This document shows positions 1 through 9,461 of a DNA stretch of 64,000 nucleotides, piece by piece. The notes under the pieces are model-generated. The model saw only the letters and a program-made list of their open reading frames with translations, had not been told where the DNA came from and ran no database searches. A program made the position numbers and the translations under genes. Numbering within the stretch: the first letter of the stretch is position 1; every line of letters starts with the position of its first letter. Location of the stretch: positions 1 to 64,000 of the forward strand of contig NZ_JAERTZ010000018.1 of the NCBI RefSeq assembly GCF_016746085.1, read 5' to 3'. The DNA comes from Zobellella iuensis. GTDB lineage: Bacteria; Pseudomonadota; Gammaproteobacteria; Enterobacterales; Aeromonadaceae.

Positions 1-1
1 C

Positions 2-898
2 AAGGAAAGCTATAAATGGCAACAGGGGGTGGCAACGCTGGCCAGCCGCCTCGGTGACATGAGCAACATCATCGACGTGTGTGATCGGGAAGCTGATATC
101 TATGAATACCTGGCCTATCAGCTACAGCATCGGCATCGCTTTGTGGTCCGCGCCTCTGATAACCGGAAGGTGACGGATGAGACGTCGACGAAGTTGTGGG
201 AGTTGTTGGATAGCCTCGAGCCCGCCAGCCATTACCAGGTGGAGATCCGGCAAAAAGGGGGCCGCCCGGCTCGCACGGCCGATGTTGCGCTCAGCTATAC
301 CCAGGTGACGGTGAACAAGCCGCAGCGGGCTCAGGCCGAGAAAACGCTGACGCTGAACGTGGTCTACTGCCAGGAGGTGGGCAGGGCGGAAAAAGACGCC
401 CTTCGGTGGATACTGTATACGTCAGAGCCGTTGCCGGATGCCGAGGCGGCGCGGCGTATCGTCAGATATTACGAGCTTCGTTGGCGGATAGAGGAGTTTC
501 ATCGTATCTGGAAGACGGAGGGGGCGGACGTCGAGTCCTTGCGGATGCAGCGTAGGGAAAATCTGCGCCGGGTGGCCATCATCAAGGCCTTTGTGGCGGT
601 GCGTCTGCTGCAACTGAAGGAACTCGCCCAGAACAGGGAGGAGGCGAAGGACATCAGCTGTGAATGTGTGCTGACGCCCCTATCGTGGAAGTTACTGTGG
701 CGCAAGACAGAGAAACAGAAGCCCTTCCCGGCACAAGCTCCGTCGCTGTACTGGGCCTATTACGCCTTGGCTCGACTGGGTCGTTGGCACGACACGGCGA
801 GAACGGGCCGAGTAGGTACTCAGGCGCTGTGGGACGGTTGGCTCACACTGATGCATTACGTCGAGTCCTATGAGTTGCTCAAAGGACTCGACTTGTGA
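2..898 (+). CDS. IS4-family (IS50-type) transposase, C-terminal part
   Basis: DDE transposase that cuts and pastes its own element. The frame is open to the window edge; the upstream residues KESYKW match the conserved ESxKW block of Tn5-type transposases, so the internal GTG at 29 is not the start. About 298 residues are visible. The motif VCDREADIYEYL carries the second catalytic Asp region, and YYELRWRIEEFHRIWKTE is the Y-R-E-K signature holding the catalytic Glu. The N-terminal part with the first catalytic Asp lies outside the window, so whether the whole element is active cannot be judged. No frameshift is seen in the visible part. Confidence 0.93.
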   Translation, partial: KESYKWQQGVATLASRLGDMSNIIDVCDREADIYEYLAYQLQHRHRFVVRASDNRKVTDETSTKLWELLDSLEPASHYQVEIRQKGGRPARTADVALSYTQVTVNKPQRAQAEKTLTLNVVYCQEVGRAEKDALRWILYTSEPLPDAEAARRIVRYYELRWRIEEFHRIWKTEGADVESLRMQRRENLRRVAIIKAFVAVRLLQLKELAQNREEAKDISCECVLTPLSWKLLWRKTEKQKPFPAQAPSLYWAYYALARLGRWHDTARTGRVGTQALWDGWLTLMHYVESYELLKGLDL

Positions 899-909
899 CT
901 AAGAGTCAG
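891..909 (-). repeat. Terminal inverted repeat of the IS50-like element
   Basis: The 19-bp sequence CTGACTCTTAGTCACAAGT (minus strand) marks the outer boundary of the element and overlaps the transposase stop codon at 896-898. Confidence 0.85.
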
Positions 910-910
910 G

Positions 911-931
911 CTTCTAGCTTCCAGCTTCCAG
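911..931. repeat. Short heptamer repeat (three CTTCYAG units) at the ybaM 3' end
   Basis: Three tandem 7-bp units, CTTCTAG CTTCCAG CTTCCAG, overlap the last ybaM codons and abut the IS end. They resemble the longer heptamer arrays at 58520-58648. Confidence 0.7.
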
Positions 932-1063
932 TTTACGTTCGAAATCCCGGGTGACGATGGCCAGGGCGGCCAACGCCAGCGCGGGGTTCACTTCATTCAG
1001 TTCCAGCAATTCGATCAGATCCACCGCCAGTTGAACTTCTGCCGGGGCTTCGGCCAGGGTCAT
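914..1063 (-). CDS. ybaM: YbaM-like small protein (DUF2496)
   Basis: Small cytoplasmic protein of 49 residues and unknown role. The core VQLAVDLIELLELNEV...ALAALAIVTRDFERKLE matches E. coli YbaM, which is of similar length. The ATG at 1063 was chosen because a GAGGAG ribosome-binding site sits about 7 bp upstream and family members begin MSLENAP-like; here MTLAEAP. A longer reading from 1099 lacks this support. The last codons fall within heptamer repeats, so the C-terminal tail EAGS may be repeat-derived. An IS ends 4 bp beyond the stop. Confidence 0.8.
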   Translation of the reverse strand: MTLAEAPAEVQLAVDLIELLELNEVNPALALAALAIVTRDFERKLEAGS

Positions 1064-1244
1064 GATAGGCTCCTCGTCTGACAATACCGGACTCATCACC
1101 GGATTTTACCCAAAAAAATGCCCAGCAGGGCTGGGCAAAGACTTAGTGCTTAATTGCAGTGGCATTACATTGGAGCGGGGATAAAGAAGAAGGTTCCCGT
1201 AAAATATGCCAAATGACGTAAAATTTTTTTGACGCGTTTTTAAC

Positions 1245-1288
1245 TTGACAGTAACCGGCTTTGAAACGTAAATTTTAAACACTTGTTT
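1245..1288 (+). promoter_or_regulatory. Candidate psrA promoter with PsrA operator
   Basis: TTGACA at 1245-1250 and TAAATT at 1269-1274 are spaced 18 bp. At 1277-1288 lies AAACACTTGTTT, of the form AAAC-N4-GTTT, which agrees with the published PsrA core (AAAC-N2-4-GTTT). It covers the expected transcription start, which would give autorepression. The same 12 bp recur upstream of fadL. Confidence 0.6.
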
Positions 1289-1303
1289 TATTTGAGGTGG
1301 CCA

Positions 1304-1933
1304 GTGAGCAAAAAAGATACCAAGCAGAAGATCCTCGATGCCGCCGAGGTGTTGTTTGCCGAGCAGGGATTCAGCGAGACCTCGCTCAGGCTCATCACCA
1401 GTGCGGCCGATGTCAACCTGGCTTCGGTCAATTACCACTTCGGCTCCAAGAAGGATCTGATCAAGGCGGTGATGGACCGCTACCTGGCCATCTTTATGCC
1501 CAGTACCGATGAGGCCTTGACCCGCCTGCTGGCGGAGCCCGAGATCACCCTGCACCAGGTGTTCGACTGCTTCGTGGCACCGCTGATGACGCTGACCAGG
1601 ATCAAGCGCCGCGGGCCCGAAATTTTCCTGCAGCTGCTGGGGCGGGGTTATATCGATAACCAGGGCTTCCTGCGTTGGTTTATCGTCAATCACTACGGCG
1701 AGGTGCTGGAACATTTTACCCAGGCCATCCGCAAGGCCGCGCCCGAGCTGTCCTCCGCCGATGTGTTCTGGCGGCTGCACTTCACCCTGGGCACTGTGGT
1801 GTTCACCATGGCCTCCAGCGAGGCACTGCGGGACATCGCCCGTACCGATTTCAACGAAGAAATAGATGTGGAAGGGCTGGTACGTAAGGTGATCCCTTAC
1901 CTGGCCAGTGGCGTCGGCGCCAAGCCCTGTTGA
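1304..1933 (+). CDS. psrA: TetR-family regulator of fatty-acid genes, PsrA type
   Basis: DNA-binding repressor expected to sense long-chain acyl ligands and control beta-oxidation genes. The 209-residue protein has an N-terminal TetR helix-turn-helix (about residues 5-50, with SLRLITSAADVNLASVNYHF) and a larger ligand-binding C-terminal part. The GTG at 1304 is preferred because GAGGTGG lies just upstream; an in-frame TTG at 1283 lacks a site. Direct placement 31 bp before the fadE-like gene and a PsrA-type box in its own promoter support the assignment. Another TetR subfamily is possible but unlikely. Confidence 0.82.
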   Translation: MSKKDTKQKILDAAEVLFAEQGFSETSLRLITSAADVNLASVNYHFGSKKDLIKAVMDRYLAIFMPSTDEALTRLLAEPEITLHQVFDCFVAPLMTLTRIKRRGPEIFLQLLGRGYIDNQGFLRWFIVNHYGEVLEHFTQAIRKAAPELSSADVFWRLHFTLGTVVFTMASSEALRDIARTDFNEEIDVEGLVRKVIPYLASGVGAKPC

Positions 1934-1964
1934 TTTACCATCCCGGTTACTAAGGAGAGGGATC

Positions 1965-4229
1965 ATGAGTTTACGCAAGAAATGGATCAGTGGGCCGGCT
2001 TTCGCCACCTTCAAGAAAATACTGCCGCCGTTGTCGGCCACCGAGCGCGAAGCGATGGAAGCCGGCTCGGTGTGGTGGGACGGCGAGCTGTTCTGCGGCA
2101 AGCCGGACTGGTCCAAGCTGGCGGCCTATGGTCCTTCCTCCCTCACCGATGAAGAGCAGCATTTCCTCGATAATCAGGTGGAAACCCTGCTCGCCATGCT
2201 GGACGATCATCATATAGTCAACGATGAGCGCGAACTGCCCGAGCCGGTATGGGACTATATCAAGAAAGAAGGCTTCTTCTCGCTGATCATCCCCAAGTCC
2301 TACGGTGGCCGGGACTTTTCCGCCTATGCCAACTCCACCATAGTGGCCAAGCTCGCCAGCCGCAGTATCAGTGCCGCCGTGACGGTCATGGTACCGAACT
2401 CCCTGGGGCCCGGTGAGCTGCTGATGCACTATGGCACCCAGGCGCAGAAGGATCGCTGGCTGCCGGGGCTGGCCAAGGGAACCGAGGTGCCCTGTTTTGC
2501 CCTGACCGGGCCGGAAGCCGGCTCCGATGCCGGCGCCATTCCCGACAGCGGCGTGCTGTGCAAGGGCGAGTACAACGGCGAAGAAATGCTGGGTATCCGC
2601 CTCAACTGGGACAAGCGCTACATCACCCTGGCGCCGCGCGCCACCGTGCTGGGGCTGGCGTTCAAACTTTATGATCCCGACGGCCTGATGGGCGACAACA
2701 GGGACATTGGCATTACCTGTGCCCTGATCCCCACCAGCCACAAAGGGGTGGAAATTGGTGATCGTCACTTCCCCATGGGGCTGGCCTTCCTCAATGGCAC
2801 CACCCGGGGCAAGGATGTGTTCATCCCCCTCGACTGGATCATCGGCGGACCCGATTATGCCGGCCGCGGCTGGCGCATGCTGGTGGAATGCCTGTCCGCC
2901 GGCCGGGGGATTTCGTTACCGGCCCTGGGCACCGCCAGCGGTCACCTGGCGGCCCGTACCACCAGCGCCTATGCCTATGTACGCAAGCAGTTCGGCCTGT
3001 CCATCGGTAAGTTCGAAGGCGTGCAGGAAGCCCTGGCCCGTATCGGCGGCATGACCTATCAACTGGAGGCGACGCGCCGCCTGACCACCCGGGCGCTGGA
3101 TCTGAATGAAAGCCCGGCCATCGTCACCGCCATCTCCAAGTACCATATGACCGAAATGGCCCGTACCGTGATGGACGACGCCATGGACGTGCATGCGGGC
3201 AAGGCTATCCAGATGGGGCCCAAAAACTACCTGGCCCACAACTACATGGGTATTCCGGTGGCCATCACCGTGGAAGGGGCCAACATTCTCACCCGCAACC
3301 TGATGATCTTCGGCCAGGGCGCCACCCGTTGCCATCCCTTCGTGCTGAAGGAGCTGGAAGCGGCGGCCAATCCGGACGCAAAGGCCGGCCTGGACCAGTT
3401 CGACCAACTGTTGTTCAAGCACATCGGTTTCGCCGCCGGCAACGTGTTCGGCGCCTTCTGGCAGGGGCTGACCGGCGGCCGCTTCAACGGTGCGCCGGTA
3501 TCCGGCGAAACCGCCGGCTACTACAAGCAACTGGCCCGTATGAGCAAGGCCCTGGCCCTGTGCGCCGACATGTCGATGCTGATCATGGGCGGGGATCTCA
3601 AGCGCAAGGAAATGATCTCCGCCCGCCTGGGCGATGTGCTGAGCCACCTCTACCTGGCTTCCGCCACCCTCAAGTTCTATGAGGACAACGGTCGCTGCGC
3701 CGATGAGCTGCCCTTCGTGCACTATGCGCTCGGCCGCAACCTGTATCTGATCGGCGAAGCCCTGGACGGCTTCTTCCAGAACTTCCCCAGCCGGCCCGTG
3801 GCGGTGGCCCTGAAGACCCTGATCTTCCCGCTGGGCAACCGCTACGGCAAGCCCCTGGACAAGCACGCCCAGGCCATCTGCAAGCTGTTGATGACGCCGG
3901 GCGGGGTGCGTGATCGCCTGACCCAGCTATGCTATGTGCCCAAGGACAGCGAGCCCGGCCTGGGCGAGGTGGAGGCGGCCTTCCTGGCCATGGTATCGGT
4001 ACAGGGCATCGAGAAGAAGCTGCTGGAGGCACAGCAGGCCGGCCGGCTTGCGCGCAAACTGCCCTTCGAGCAGATGCTGGCCCAGGCCAGGGCTCAGGAG
4101 ATTATCAGCGATACCGAAGCCCAGCGCCTGCTCAAGGCGGAGGAGCTGCGCCGCCGCGCCATCGCGGTGGACAGCTTCGCTCCCGGGGTGTTGAGCCGGG
4201 AGATGCCAAAAAAGTCTGACGCGGCCTGA
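1965..4229 (+). CDS. fadE: Acyl-CoA dehydrogenase, FadE type
   Basis: Catalyses the first oxidation step of fatty-acid beta-oxidation, acyl-CoA to trans-2-enoyl-CoA, with FAD. The 754-residue protein has the acyl-CoA dehydrogenase core (CFALTGPEAGSDAGAIPDSG, the substrate/FAD loop) and the long C-terminal extension typical of FadE (DUF1974-like). It lacks the N-terminal membrane segments of the roughly 814-residue E. coli FadE, so it resembles shorter cytoplasmic homologues. ATG 1965 follows AAGGAGAGGG. It is probably co-transcribed with psrA, and the shared terminator at 4251-4280 ends the unit. Confidence 0.88.
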   Translation: MSLRKKWISGPAFATFKKILPPLSATEREAMEAGSVWWDGELFCGKPDWSKLAAYGPSSLTDEEQHFLDNQVETLLAMLDDHHIVNDERELPEPVWDYIKKEGFFSLIIPKSYGGRDFSAYANSTIVAKLASRSISAAVTVMVPNSLGPGELLMHYGTQAQKDRWLPGLAKGTEVPCFALTGPEAGSDAGAIPDSGVLCKGEYNGEEMLGIRLNWDKRYITLAPRATVLGLAFKLYDPDGLMGDNRDIGITCALIPTSHKGVEIGDRHFPMGLAFLNGTTRGKDVFIPLDWIIGGPDYAGRGWRMLVECLSAGRGISLPALGTASGHLAARTTSAYAYVRKQFGLSIGKFEGVQEALARIGGMTYQLEATRRLTTRALDLNESPAIVTAISKYHMTEMARTVMDDAMDVHAGKAIQMGPKNYLAHNYMGIPVAITVEGANILTRNLMIFGQGATRCHPFVLKELEAAANPDAKAGLDQFDQLLFKHIGFAAGNVFGAFWQGLTGGRFNGAPVSGETAGYYKQLARMSKALALCADMSMLIMGGDLKRKEMISARLGDVLSHLYLASATLKFYEDNGRCADELPFVHYALGRNLYLIGEALDGFFQNFPSRPVAVALKTLIFPLGNRYGKPLDKHAQAICKLLMTPGGVRDRLTQLCYVPKDSEPGLGEVEAAFLAMVSVQGIEKKLLEAQQAGRLARKLPFEQMLAQARAQEIISDTEAQRLLKAEELRRRAIAVDSFAPGVLSREMPKKSDAA

Positions 4230-4250
4230 GCCGACGACCGCCATTAACAG

Positions 4251-4280
4251 AAAAGGCCGGGCAAATGCCCGGCCTTTTTA
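4251..4280. terminator. Bidirectional terminator between fadE and pykA
   Basis: Stem AAAGGCCGGGC / GCCCGGCCTTT with loop AAAT, A-run on the left and T-run on the right, between convergent genes. Confidence 0.9.
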
Positions 4281-4302
4281 TACTTCTTCTAGCTCGTCCC
4301 GC

Positions 4303-5742
4303 TTATTCCACGGTCAGGATCTTGCAGGTATTGGTGCTGCCGACCACTTCCATCATGTCGCCGTGGGTGAGCAGGACCAGATCGCCGGAGCTGACGTAAC
4401 CGGCCTGTTTCAGGGTGGCCAGGGCTTCGCGGCAGATCTCGGCATGGCTCAGGCTGTCGTCGGGCTTGAAGTGAACCGGGGTCACGCCGCGATACAGGTT
4501 GGTCCAGGCCAGGGTCTTGGCTTCACGGGACAGGGAGAAGATCGGCAGGCCGGAGCTGATGCGGGACATCAGCAGCGGGGTGGTGCCGGACTGGGTCAGG
4601 GCCACGATGGCCTTGACGCCCTGCAGGTGGTTGGCCGCATACATGGTGGACATGGCCACGGTTTCCTCCACCGAGGTGAAGGTAAAGTTCATGCGGTGGT
4701 TGGAGACGTTGACGCTGGGATGCTTCTCGGCGCCCAGGCAAACCTCGGCCATGGCCTTCACGGTTTCGATCGGGAACTGGCCGGCGGCGGTTTCGGCGGA
4801 CAGCATGACCGCATCGGTGCCGTCCAGCACGGCGTTGGCCACGTCCATCACCTCGGCGCGGGTGGGCAGGGGGGCGGTGATCATCGACTCCATCATCTGG
4901 GTGGCGGTGATCACTACCCGGTTCAGGCGGCGGGAGGTGCGGATCAGCTTCTTCTGTACACCCACCAGCTCGGGATCGCCGATTTCCACGCCCAGGTCGC
5001 CCCGGGCGACCATGACCACGTCGGAAGCCAGGATCACGTCTTCCATGGCGGCGTCGGTCGCCACCGCTTCGGCACGTTCCACCTTGGCCACCAGCTTGGC
5101 ATTGCTGCCGGCGGCACGGGCCAGTTCACGGGCGATGCGCATGTCTTCGCCGGTGCGGGGGAAAGACACGGCCAGGTAGTCGACGCCGATTTTGGCGGCG
5201 GTCTTGATGTCTTCCTTGTCTTTCTCGGTCAGCGCCGGGGCGGACAGGCCACCGCCTTTCTTGTTGATGCCCTTGTTGTTGGACAGGGGGCCGGCCACGG
5301 TGACTTCGGTCAGTACCTTGTTGCCTTCCACGCCCTCGACCCGCAGTTGGACCCGACCGTCGTCGAGCAGCAGGATATCGCCGTTCTTCACGTCGCGCGG
5401 CAGCTCTTTATAGTCGATGCCGACCTGCTGCTGATCGCCGGCGCCTTTCGGCAGGTCCGCATCCAGCACGAACTTGTCGCCGATGTTCAGGTGGATCTTG
5501 CCGTCCTTGAAGGTGGAGACGCGGATTTTGGGTCCCTGCAGGTCGCCCAGGATGGCCACGTGCTTGCCCAGCTTCTTGGCAATCTCACGCACCTGGTTGG
5601 CGCGGGCCATATGATCTTCGGGAGTACCGTGGGAGAAGTTCATGCGCACCACGTTGGCGCCGGCGGCGATAATACCTTCCAGGTTATTGTCGCGATCGGT
5701 AGCCGGGCCCAGGGTGGTGACAATCTTGGTACGTCTTAACAT
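4303..5742 (-). CDS. pykA: Pyruvate kinase II
   Basis: Cytoplasmic glycolytic enzyme converting phosphoenolpyruvate and ADP to pyruvate and ATP. The 479 residues align end to end with E. coli PykA: N-terminal [20 protein letters not shown], the metal/PEP site around [20 protein letters not shown], and TQMMESMI in the barrel. ATG 5742 is chosen from this homology; the reading extends to 5832 only as leader. A 285-bp leader contains a candidate HexR half-site pair. hexR, upstream on the same strand, is its usual neighbour and regulator. Confidence 0.96.
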   Translation of the reverse strand: MLRRTKIVTTLGPATDRDNNLEGIIAAGANVVRMNFSHGTPEDHMARANQVREIAKKLGKHVAILGDLQGPKIRVSTFKDGKIHLNIGDKFVLDADLPKGAGDQQQVGIDYKELPRDVKNGDILLLDDGRVQLRVEGVEGNKVLTEVTVAGPLSNNKGINKKGGGLSAPALTEKDKEDIKTAAKIGVDYLAVSFPRTGEDMRIARELARAAGSNAKLVAKVERAEAVATDAAMEDVILASDVVMVARGDLGVEIGDPELVGVQKKLIRTSRRLNRVVITATQMMESMITAPLPTRAEVMDVANAVLDGTDAVMLSAETAAGQFPIETVKAMAEVCLGAEKHPSVNVSNHRMNFTFTSVEETVAMSTMYAANHLQGVKAIVALTQSGTTPLLMSRISSGLPIFSLSREAKTLAWTNLYRGVTPVHFKPDDSLSHAEICREALATLKQAGYVSSGDLVLLTHGDMMEVVGSTNTCKILTVE

Positions 5743-5936
5743 AAGAGACTCCAATTGAGATGTAGATGAAAGAAAGAGGGGATGTTCAAATTGCTTGTTA
5801 AGCCTGGCAGGCTGCGAATAGGGGACGAACAACGGATGTCTGCAGACGGGAGTCTTGGGATGGCCAATCGAGCCGCCATGGGCTCTCGGTAGGTGATGAA
5901 TGGCTGGCTCACGGTCTGACGCTGCATCCTTGGTTT

Positions 5937-5949
5937 TGTAAATTGTTAC
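5937..5949 (-). promoter_or_regulatory. Possible HexR operator upstream of pykA
   Basis: TGTAAATTGTTAC forms GTAA-N4-TTAC, close to the published HexR palindrome TGTAAT-N3-ATTACA but one base tighter. It lies about 195 bp upstream of pykA. Tentative. Confidence 0.35.
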
Positions 5950-5991
5950 CGATAATAACCGAAGCCCGGGTCAAAGTGTAGACGCGGTCAC

Positions 5992-6019
5992 AAAAATGGC
6001 CGGTATTTGCCGGCCATTT
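5992..6019 (-). terminator. hexR terminator
   Basis: On the minus strand, stem AATGGCCGG / CCGGCCATT with loop CAAATA followed by a T-run, starting 9 bp past the hexR stop. Confidence 0.85.
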
Positions 6020-6031
6020 GATCAAAATCAA
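6018..6031. promoter_or_regulatory. FNR-box-like palindrome
   Basis: TTGAT-CAAA-ATCAA is a perfect FNR consensus. It overlaps the hexR stop codon and terminator edge, about 276 bp upstream of pykA. That position is unusual for a functional site, so it may be chance. Confidence 0.3.
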
Positions 6032-6879
6032 AGGTGAGGGTTATCAAACCGTGAATTTTTTATCCCTTCTTTAACCTTCTTCAGGTTTTCCCGAAACTTG
6101 CCGCCGCGGCGCAGGATAAAACCGGTGGCGAGCACATCGATCAGCACCATCTGGGCCAGGCGGGAGGCCATCGGCAGGTAGACATCGGTGTCTTCCGGCA
6201 CGTCCATCGACAGCACCATGGTGCACTCCCGGGCCAGGGGCGAGTCCTTGGCGGTGAGGCCGATGACGATGGCGTCGTTCTGGCGGGCCAACTGGGCGAT
6301 TTCCACCAGCGCCTTGGTGCGGCCGGTGTGGGAAATCAGCACCACCACGTCGCCCTCGGAGCTGGCGATGCAGCTCATGCGCATCATCACCACGTCATCG
6401 AAGCACAGCACCGGCACGTTGAAGCGGAAAAATTTGTTCATGGCGTCGTGGGCCACGGCGGAAGAGGCGCCCAGGCCGAAAAACGACAGCTTCTTGGCCT
6501 GGGTCAGGATATCGACGCAGCGGTTGACCGCCTGCGGGTCCAGGCTGTGCCGGGCCGAATCCAGGCAGGCCATGCTGGACTCGAAAATCTTGGCGGTATA
6601 GGACTCGGGGCCGTCGTCTTCTTCCACATGGCGGTTTACATAGGGGGTGCCGTTGGCCAGGCTCTGGGCCAGGTGCAGCTTGAAGTCCGGAAAGCCCTTG
6701 GTGTCGAGCCGGCGACAGAAGCGGTTGACGGTCGGCTCGCTCACGTCCGCCAGCTTGGCCAGGGCGGCGATGCTGGAATGGATGGCGGTTTGCGGCGAAG
6801 CCAGGATCACTTCCGCCACTTTCCTTTCAGACTTGCTGAAACTATCTATATTTTTTGTAATTTTTTCTAATGTATTCAT
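6028..6879 (-). CDS. hexR: RpiR/MurR-family regulator HexR
   Basis: Transcriptional regulator of central carbon metabolism that senses the Entner-Doudoroff intermediate KDPG in related bacteria. The 283 residues comprise an N-terminal RpiR helix-turn-helix (about 1-77, ALAKLADVSEPTVNRFCRRL) and a SIS sugar-phosphate domain (about 125-260, LSFFGLGASSAVAHDAMNKF). Its position upstream of pykA on the same strand matches other gammaproteobacteria. ATG 6879 starts MNTLEKI as in homologues. No zwf-edd-eda genes are visible here. Confidence 0.9.
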   Translation of the reverse strand: MNTLEKITKNIDSFSKSERKVAEVILASPQTAIHSSIAALAKLADVSEPTVNRFCRRLDTKGFPDFKLHLAQSLANGTPYVNRHVEEDDGPESYTAKIFESSMACLDSARHSLDPQAVNRCVDILTQAKKLSFFGLGASSAVAHDAMNKFFRFNVPVLCFDDVVMMRMSCIASSEGDVVVLISHTGRTKALVEIAQLARQNDAIVIGLTAKDSPLARECTMVLSMDVPEDTDVYLPMASRLAQMVLIDVLATGFILRRGGKFRENLKKVKEGIKNSRFDNPHL

Positions 6880-7091
6880 CTGGACAACCGGGCTCGATGG
6901 GACGGGCCAGGAACAACCCTGGGCGGCGTAACAAAAGTGGATACACTATACAGGACAATCGATTGCGTTAAGAGTACCCCCATACCAAAGTATGACTGAA
7001 CTCTAAAAAAATTACTCGCAAGGCGGAAAAAAAGCCAATAATGGTGTTGCTTAATAACAAATGAAATGGATGCTCCATCCTCTGGAGATGT

Positions 7092-7117
7092 AAAAAAGCC
7101 CCGCGTGCGGGGCTTTT
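7092..7117 (-). terminator. rimO terminator
   Basis: AAAAAGCCCCGC / GCGGGGCTTTTT hairpin with an adjacent T-run on the minus strand, 20 bp after the rimO stop. Confidence 0.88.
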
Positions 7118-7136
7118 TGCCGGGAACGGCCGGTCG

Positions 7137-8450
7137 TTAGAGCAGCTCGCCCCAGAGATCGTATTCGTCGGAATGGGTGACGGTCACCTTCACCAACTGG
7201 CCGGGCTCGAGGCCGGTTTCGCCGTTGAGGTAGACCAGGCCGTCGATCTCCGGAGCATCGGCGCTGGAACGGCCGATGGCGCCTTCCTCGTCCACCTCGT
7301 CGATCAGCACCTCGATGACCTTGCCCACCTTCTGGGCCAGCTTGCGGGTGGAGATCTCCTGCTGCAGCGCCATAAAGCGTTCGAAGCGCTCCTGCTTGAC
7401 CTCTTCCGGCACCGGGTCCGCCAGTTCGTTGGCCCGGGCGCCTTCCACCGGGCTGTAGGTGAAGCAACCGACCCGATCCAGCTCGGCCTGCGCGATAAAG
7501 TCGAGCAGCAGCTGGAAGTCTTCCTCTGTTTCGCCGGGGAAGCCGACGATAAAGGTGGAGCGGATGGTGATCTCGGGGCAGATTTCGCGCCAGCTGCGGA
7601 TCCGCTCCAGGGTGCGCTCCACCGCGCCCGGGCGCTTCATCAGCTTGAGGATACGGGGGCTGGCGTGCTGCAGGGGAATGTCCAGGTAGGGCAGTATCTT
7701 GCCGTCGCGCATCAGCGGGATCAGATCGTCCACGTGCGGGTAGGGGTAGACATAGTGCAACCGTACCCAGACCCCCATCTTGCCGAGCTCTTCGCACAGG
7801 GCCTGGATATGGGTCTTGACCGGCATGCCGTCGGCGAAACCGGTTTTGTGCTTGACGTCCACCCCGTAGGCGGAGGTGTCCTGGGAGATCACCAGCAGCT
7901 CCTTCACCCCGGCGTCCACCAGGCGGCGGGCTTCGCTCAGCACCTCACCGATGGGGCGGCTGTCCAGATCGCCGCGCATGGAGGGGATGATGCAGAAGGT
8001 GCACTTGTGGTTGCAGCCTTCGGAGATCTTCAGGTAGGCGAAATGCTTGGGGGTGAGCTTGACACCCTGTTCGGGCACCAGGTTGACGAAGGGATTGTAT
8101 TCCGGACGCGGCACGTATTGGTGCACGTGGTTCAGTACCTGCTCGTAGGAATGGGGGCCGGTGATCTCCAGCACCTTGGGGTGCACTTCGCGAATTTGAT
8201 CTTCCTTGGCGCCCAGGCAGCCGGTGACGATGACCTTGCCATTCTCGTTCAGGGCTTCGCCCACCGCTTCCAGGGATTCCTGTACGGCGCTGTCGATAAA
8301 GCCGCAAGTATTGACGATCACCAGATCGGCATCATCGTAGGAAGGCACCACCTCGTAACCTTCGATACGCAACTGGGTCAGGATACGCTCGGAGTCGACC
8401 AGATTTTTCGGGCAACCGAGAGACACGAAGCCGATACGGGGAACAGACAT
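7137..8450 (-). CDS. rimO: Ribosomal protein S12 methylthiotransferase
   Basis: Radical-SAM enzyme that methylthiolates an Asp of ribosomal protein S12. The 437 residues show an N-terminal UPF0004 domain with Cys of a first Fe-S cluster ([27 protein letters not shown]), the radical-SAM CxxxCxxC motif CNHKCTFC, and a C-terminal TRAM domain. ATG 8450 (MSVPRIGF) is preferred over the GTG two codons upstream. It appears monocistronic, with its own terminator. Confidence 0.96.
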   Translation of the reverse strand: MSVPRIGFVSLGCPKNLVDSERILTQLRIEGYEVVPSYDDADLVIVNTCGFIDSAVQESLEAVGEALNENGKVIVTGCLGAKEDQIREVHPKVLEITGPHSYEQVLNHVHQYVPRPEYNPFVNLVPEQGVKLTPKHFAYLKISEGCNHKCTFCIIPSMRGDLDSRPIGEVLSEARRLVDAGVKELLVISQDTSAYGVDVKHKTGFADGMPVKTHIQALCEELGKMGVWVRLHYVYPYPHVDDLIPLMRDGKILPYLDIPLQHASPRILKLMKRPGAVERTLERIRSWREICPEITIRSTFIVGFPGETEEDFQLLLDFIAQAELDRVGCFTYSPVEGARANELADPVPEEVKQERFERFMALQQEISTRKLAQKVGKVIEVLIDEVDEEGAIGRSSADAPEIDGLVYLNGETGLEPGQLVKVTVTHSDEYDLWGELL

Positions 8451-8500
8451 ACTCACTTGGCTTAACTCACTTTAAAGAGGGTGGAAACGAAAGAGGGCGC

Positions 8501-8518
8501 ATTTTACACCCAAGTCGG
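8501..8518 (-). promoter_or_regulatory. Promoter-like element upstream of rimO
   Basis: On the minus strand, CCGACTTGGG-TG-TAAAAT. The same CCGACTTGGGT precedes a -10-like hexamer upstream of tusE and yccS. Likely an extended -10 promoter, about 50 bp before the rimO start. Confidence 0.45.
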
Positions 8519-8542
8519 CTGACTAAAAAAGAGGCAGCAACA

Positions 8543-8570
8543 AAAACACCCCGGAAGGCCGGGGTGTTTT
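8543..8570 (-). terminator. sodB terminator
   Basis: AAAACACCCCGG / CCGGGGTGTTTT hairpin with an adjacent T-run on the minus strand, just past the sodB stop. Confidence 0.85.
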
Positions 8571-8584
8571 CAACTGACGAAAGC

Positions 8585-9166
8585 TTATTTGGCGAAGTTT
8601 TCTGCCACGAAGTCCCAGTTGACCAGGGCCCAGAAGGCTTTCACATAGTCGGGACGCACGTTGCGGTAGTCGATGTAGTAGGCGTGTTCCCACACATCAC
8701 AGGTCAGCAGCGGGGCAACGCCGTCGGTCAGCGGGCAGCCGGCATTGGAGGTGTTGACGATGCCCACGGAGCCGTCGGCCTTCTTCACCAGCCAGGTCCA
8801 GCCGGAGCCGAAGTTGGTCACGCAGGATTTGGTGAACTCTTCTTTAAAGGCGTCGAAGGAGCCGAAAGCGGCCTTGATGGCGTCGGCCAGGGCGCCGGTC
8901 GGCTCGCCGCCGCCGTTGGGAGCCAGGCAGTGCCAGTAGAAGGTGTGGTTCCACACCTGGGCGGCATTGTTGAAGATGCCACCGGAAGAGGTCTTGATGA
9001 TGTCTTCCAGGGATTTGCCTTCGAACTCGGTACCGGGAACCAGGTTGTTCAGGTTGACCACGTAGGTGTTGTGGTGCTTGCCGTAGTGATATTCCAGGGT
9101 TTCCTGGGAGATATGGGGTTCCAGAGCATTTTTGGCGTAAGGCAGTGCGGGAAGTTCAAATGCCAT
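8585..9166 (-). CDS. sodB: Superoxide dismutase [Fe]
   Basis: Dismutates superoxide to peroxide and oxygen in the cytoplasm. The 193-residue length and sequence are typical of Fe-SodB: N-terminal [18 protein letters not shown], metal ligands in [21 protein letters not shown] and [13 protein letters not shown] 9166 starts MAFELP as in E. coli. The reading extends upstream to 9265 but without homology. It is divergent from grxD across a 295-bp gap. Confidence 0.96.
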   Translation of the reverse strand: MAFELPALPYAKNALEPHISQETLEYHYGKHHNTYVVNLNNLVPGTEFEGKSLEDIIKTSSGGIFNNAAQVWNHTFYWHCLAPNGGGEPTGALADAIKAAFGSFDAFKEEFTKSCVTNFGSGWTWLVKKADGSVGIVNTSNAGCPLTDGVAPLLTCDVWEHAYYIDYRNVRPDYVKAFWALVNWDFVAENFAK

Positions 9167-9400
9167 TGTTATTTTCTCCATTTTGATTGTGCCAGCCGGA
9201 GCTGGCCGAGACATTGCTGCTTGCTTTCCATGGCGGGCGCGACCCATGACAGAGCATAGTCGCAAACCGCTAAATTGCTGAAAGGATTGTAACAGTTTGC
9301 CTGATAACGAAACAACAACAGCTTTTGTAGGGGGATAATGGCCCTGTGCACAGGATGGGCTTTTATTGCCTTGCAGATACCGATTTATGTGTGCTCGCTC

Positions 9401-9428
9401 TTGTGACCGCAGAGGGATAAAGTAGAAT
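9401..9428 (+). promoter_or_regulatory. Candidate grxD promoter
   Basis: TTGTGA (9401-9406), 16-bp spacer, TAGAAT (9423-9428); about 33 bp upstream of the grxD ATG. The rest of the sodB-grxD gap shows no other clear structure. Confidence 0.55.
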
Positions 9429-9461
9429 AGACTTTTTTAACCACATGCGTCCGAGGTGGTC

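Larger units (their letters stand above)
1..909 (+). mobile_element. IS50-like (IS4 family) insertion sequence, right part
   Basis: The element enters from outside the window and ends at 909. The last 19 bp (891-909), read on the minus strand, are CTGACTCTTAGTCACAAGT, which differs at only two positions from the Tn5/IS50 outside end as I remember it. The transposase stop codon lies inside this terminal repeat, as expected for a compact IS. The element ends 4 bp from the ybaM stop codon, beside three CTTCYAG-type heptamers (911-931). A 9-bp target duplication would be 910-918, but the other junction is off-window. Confidence 0.9.
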
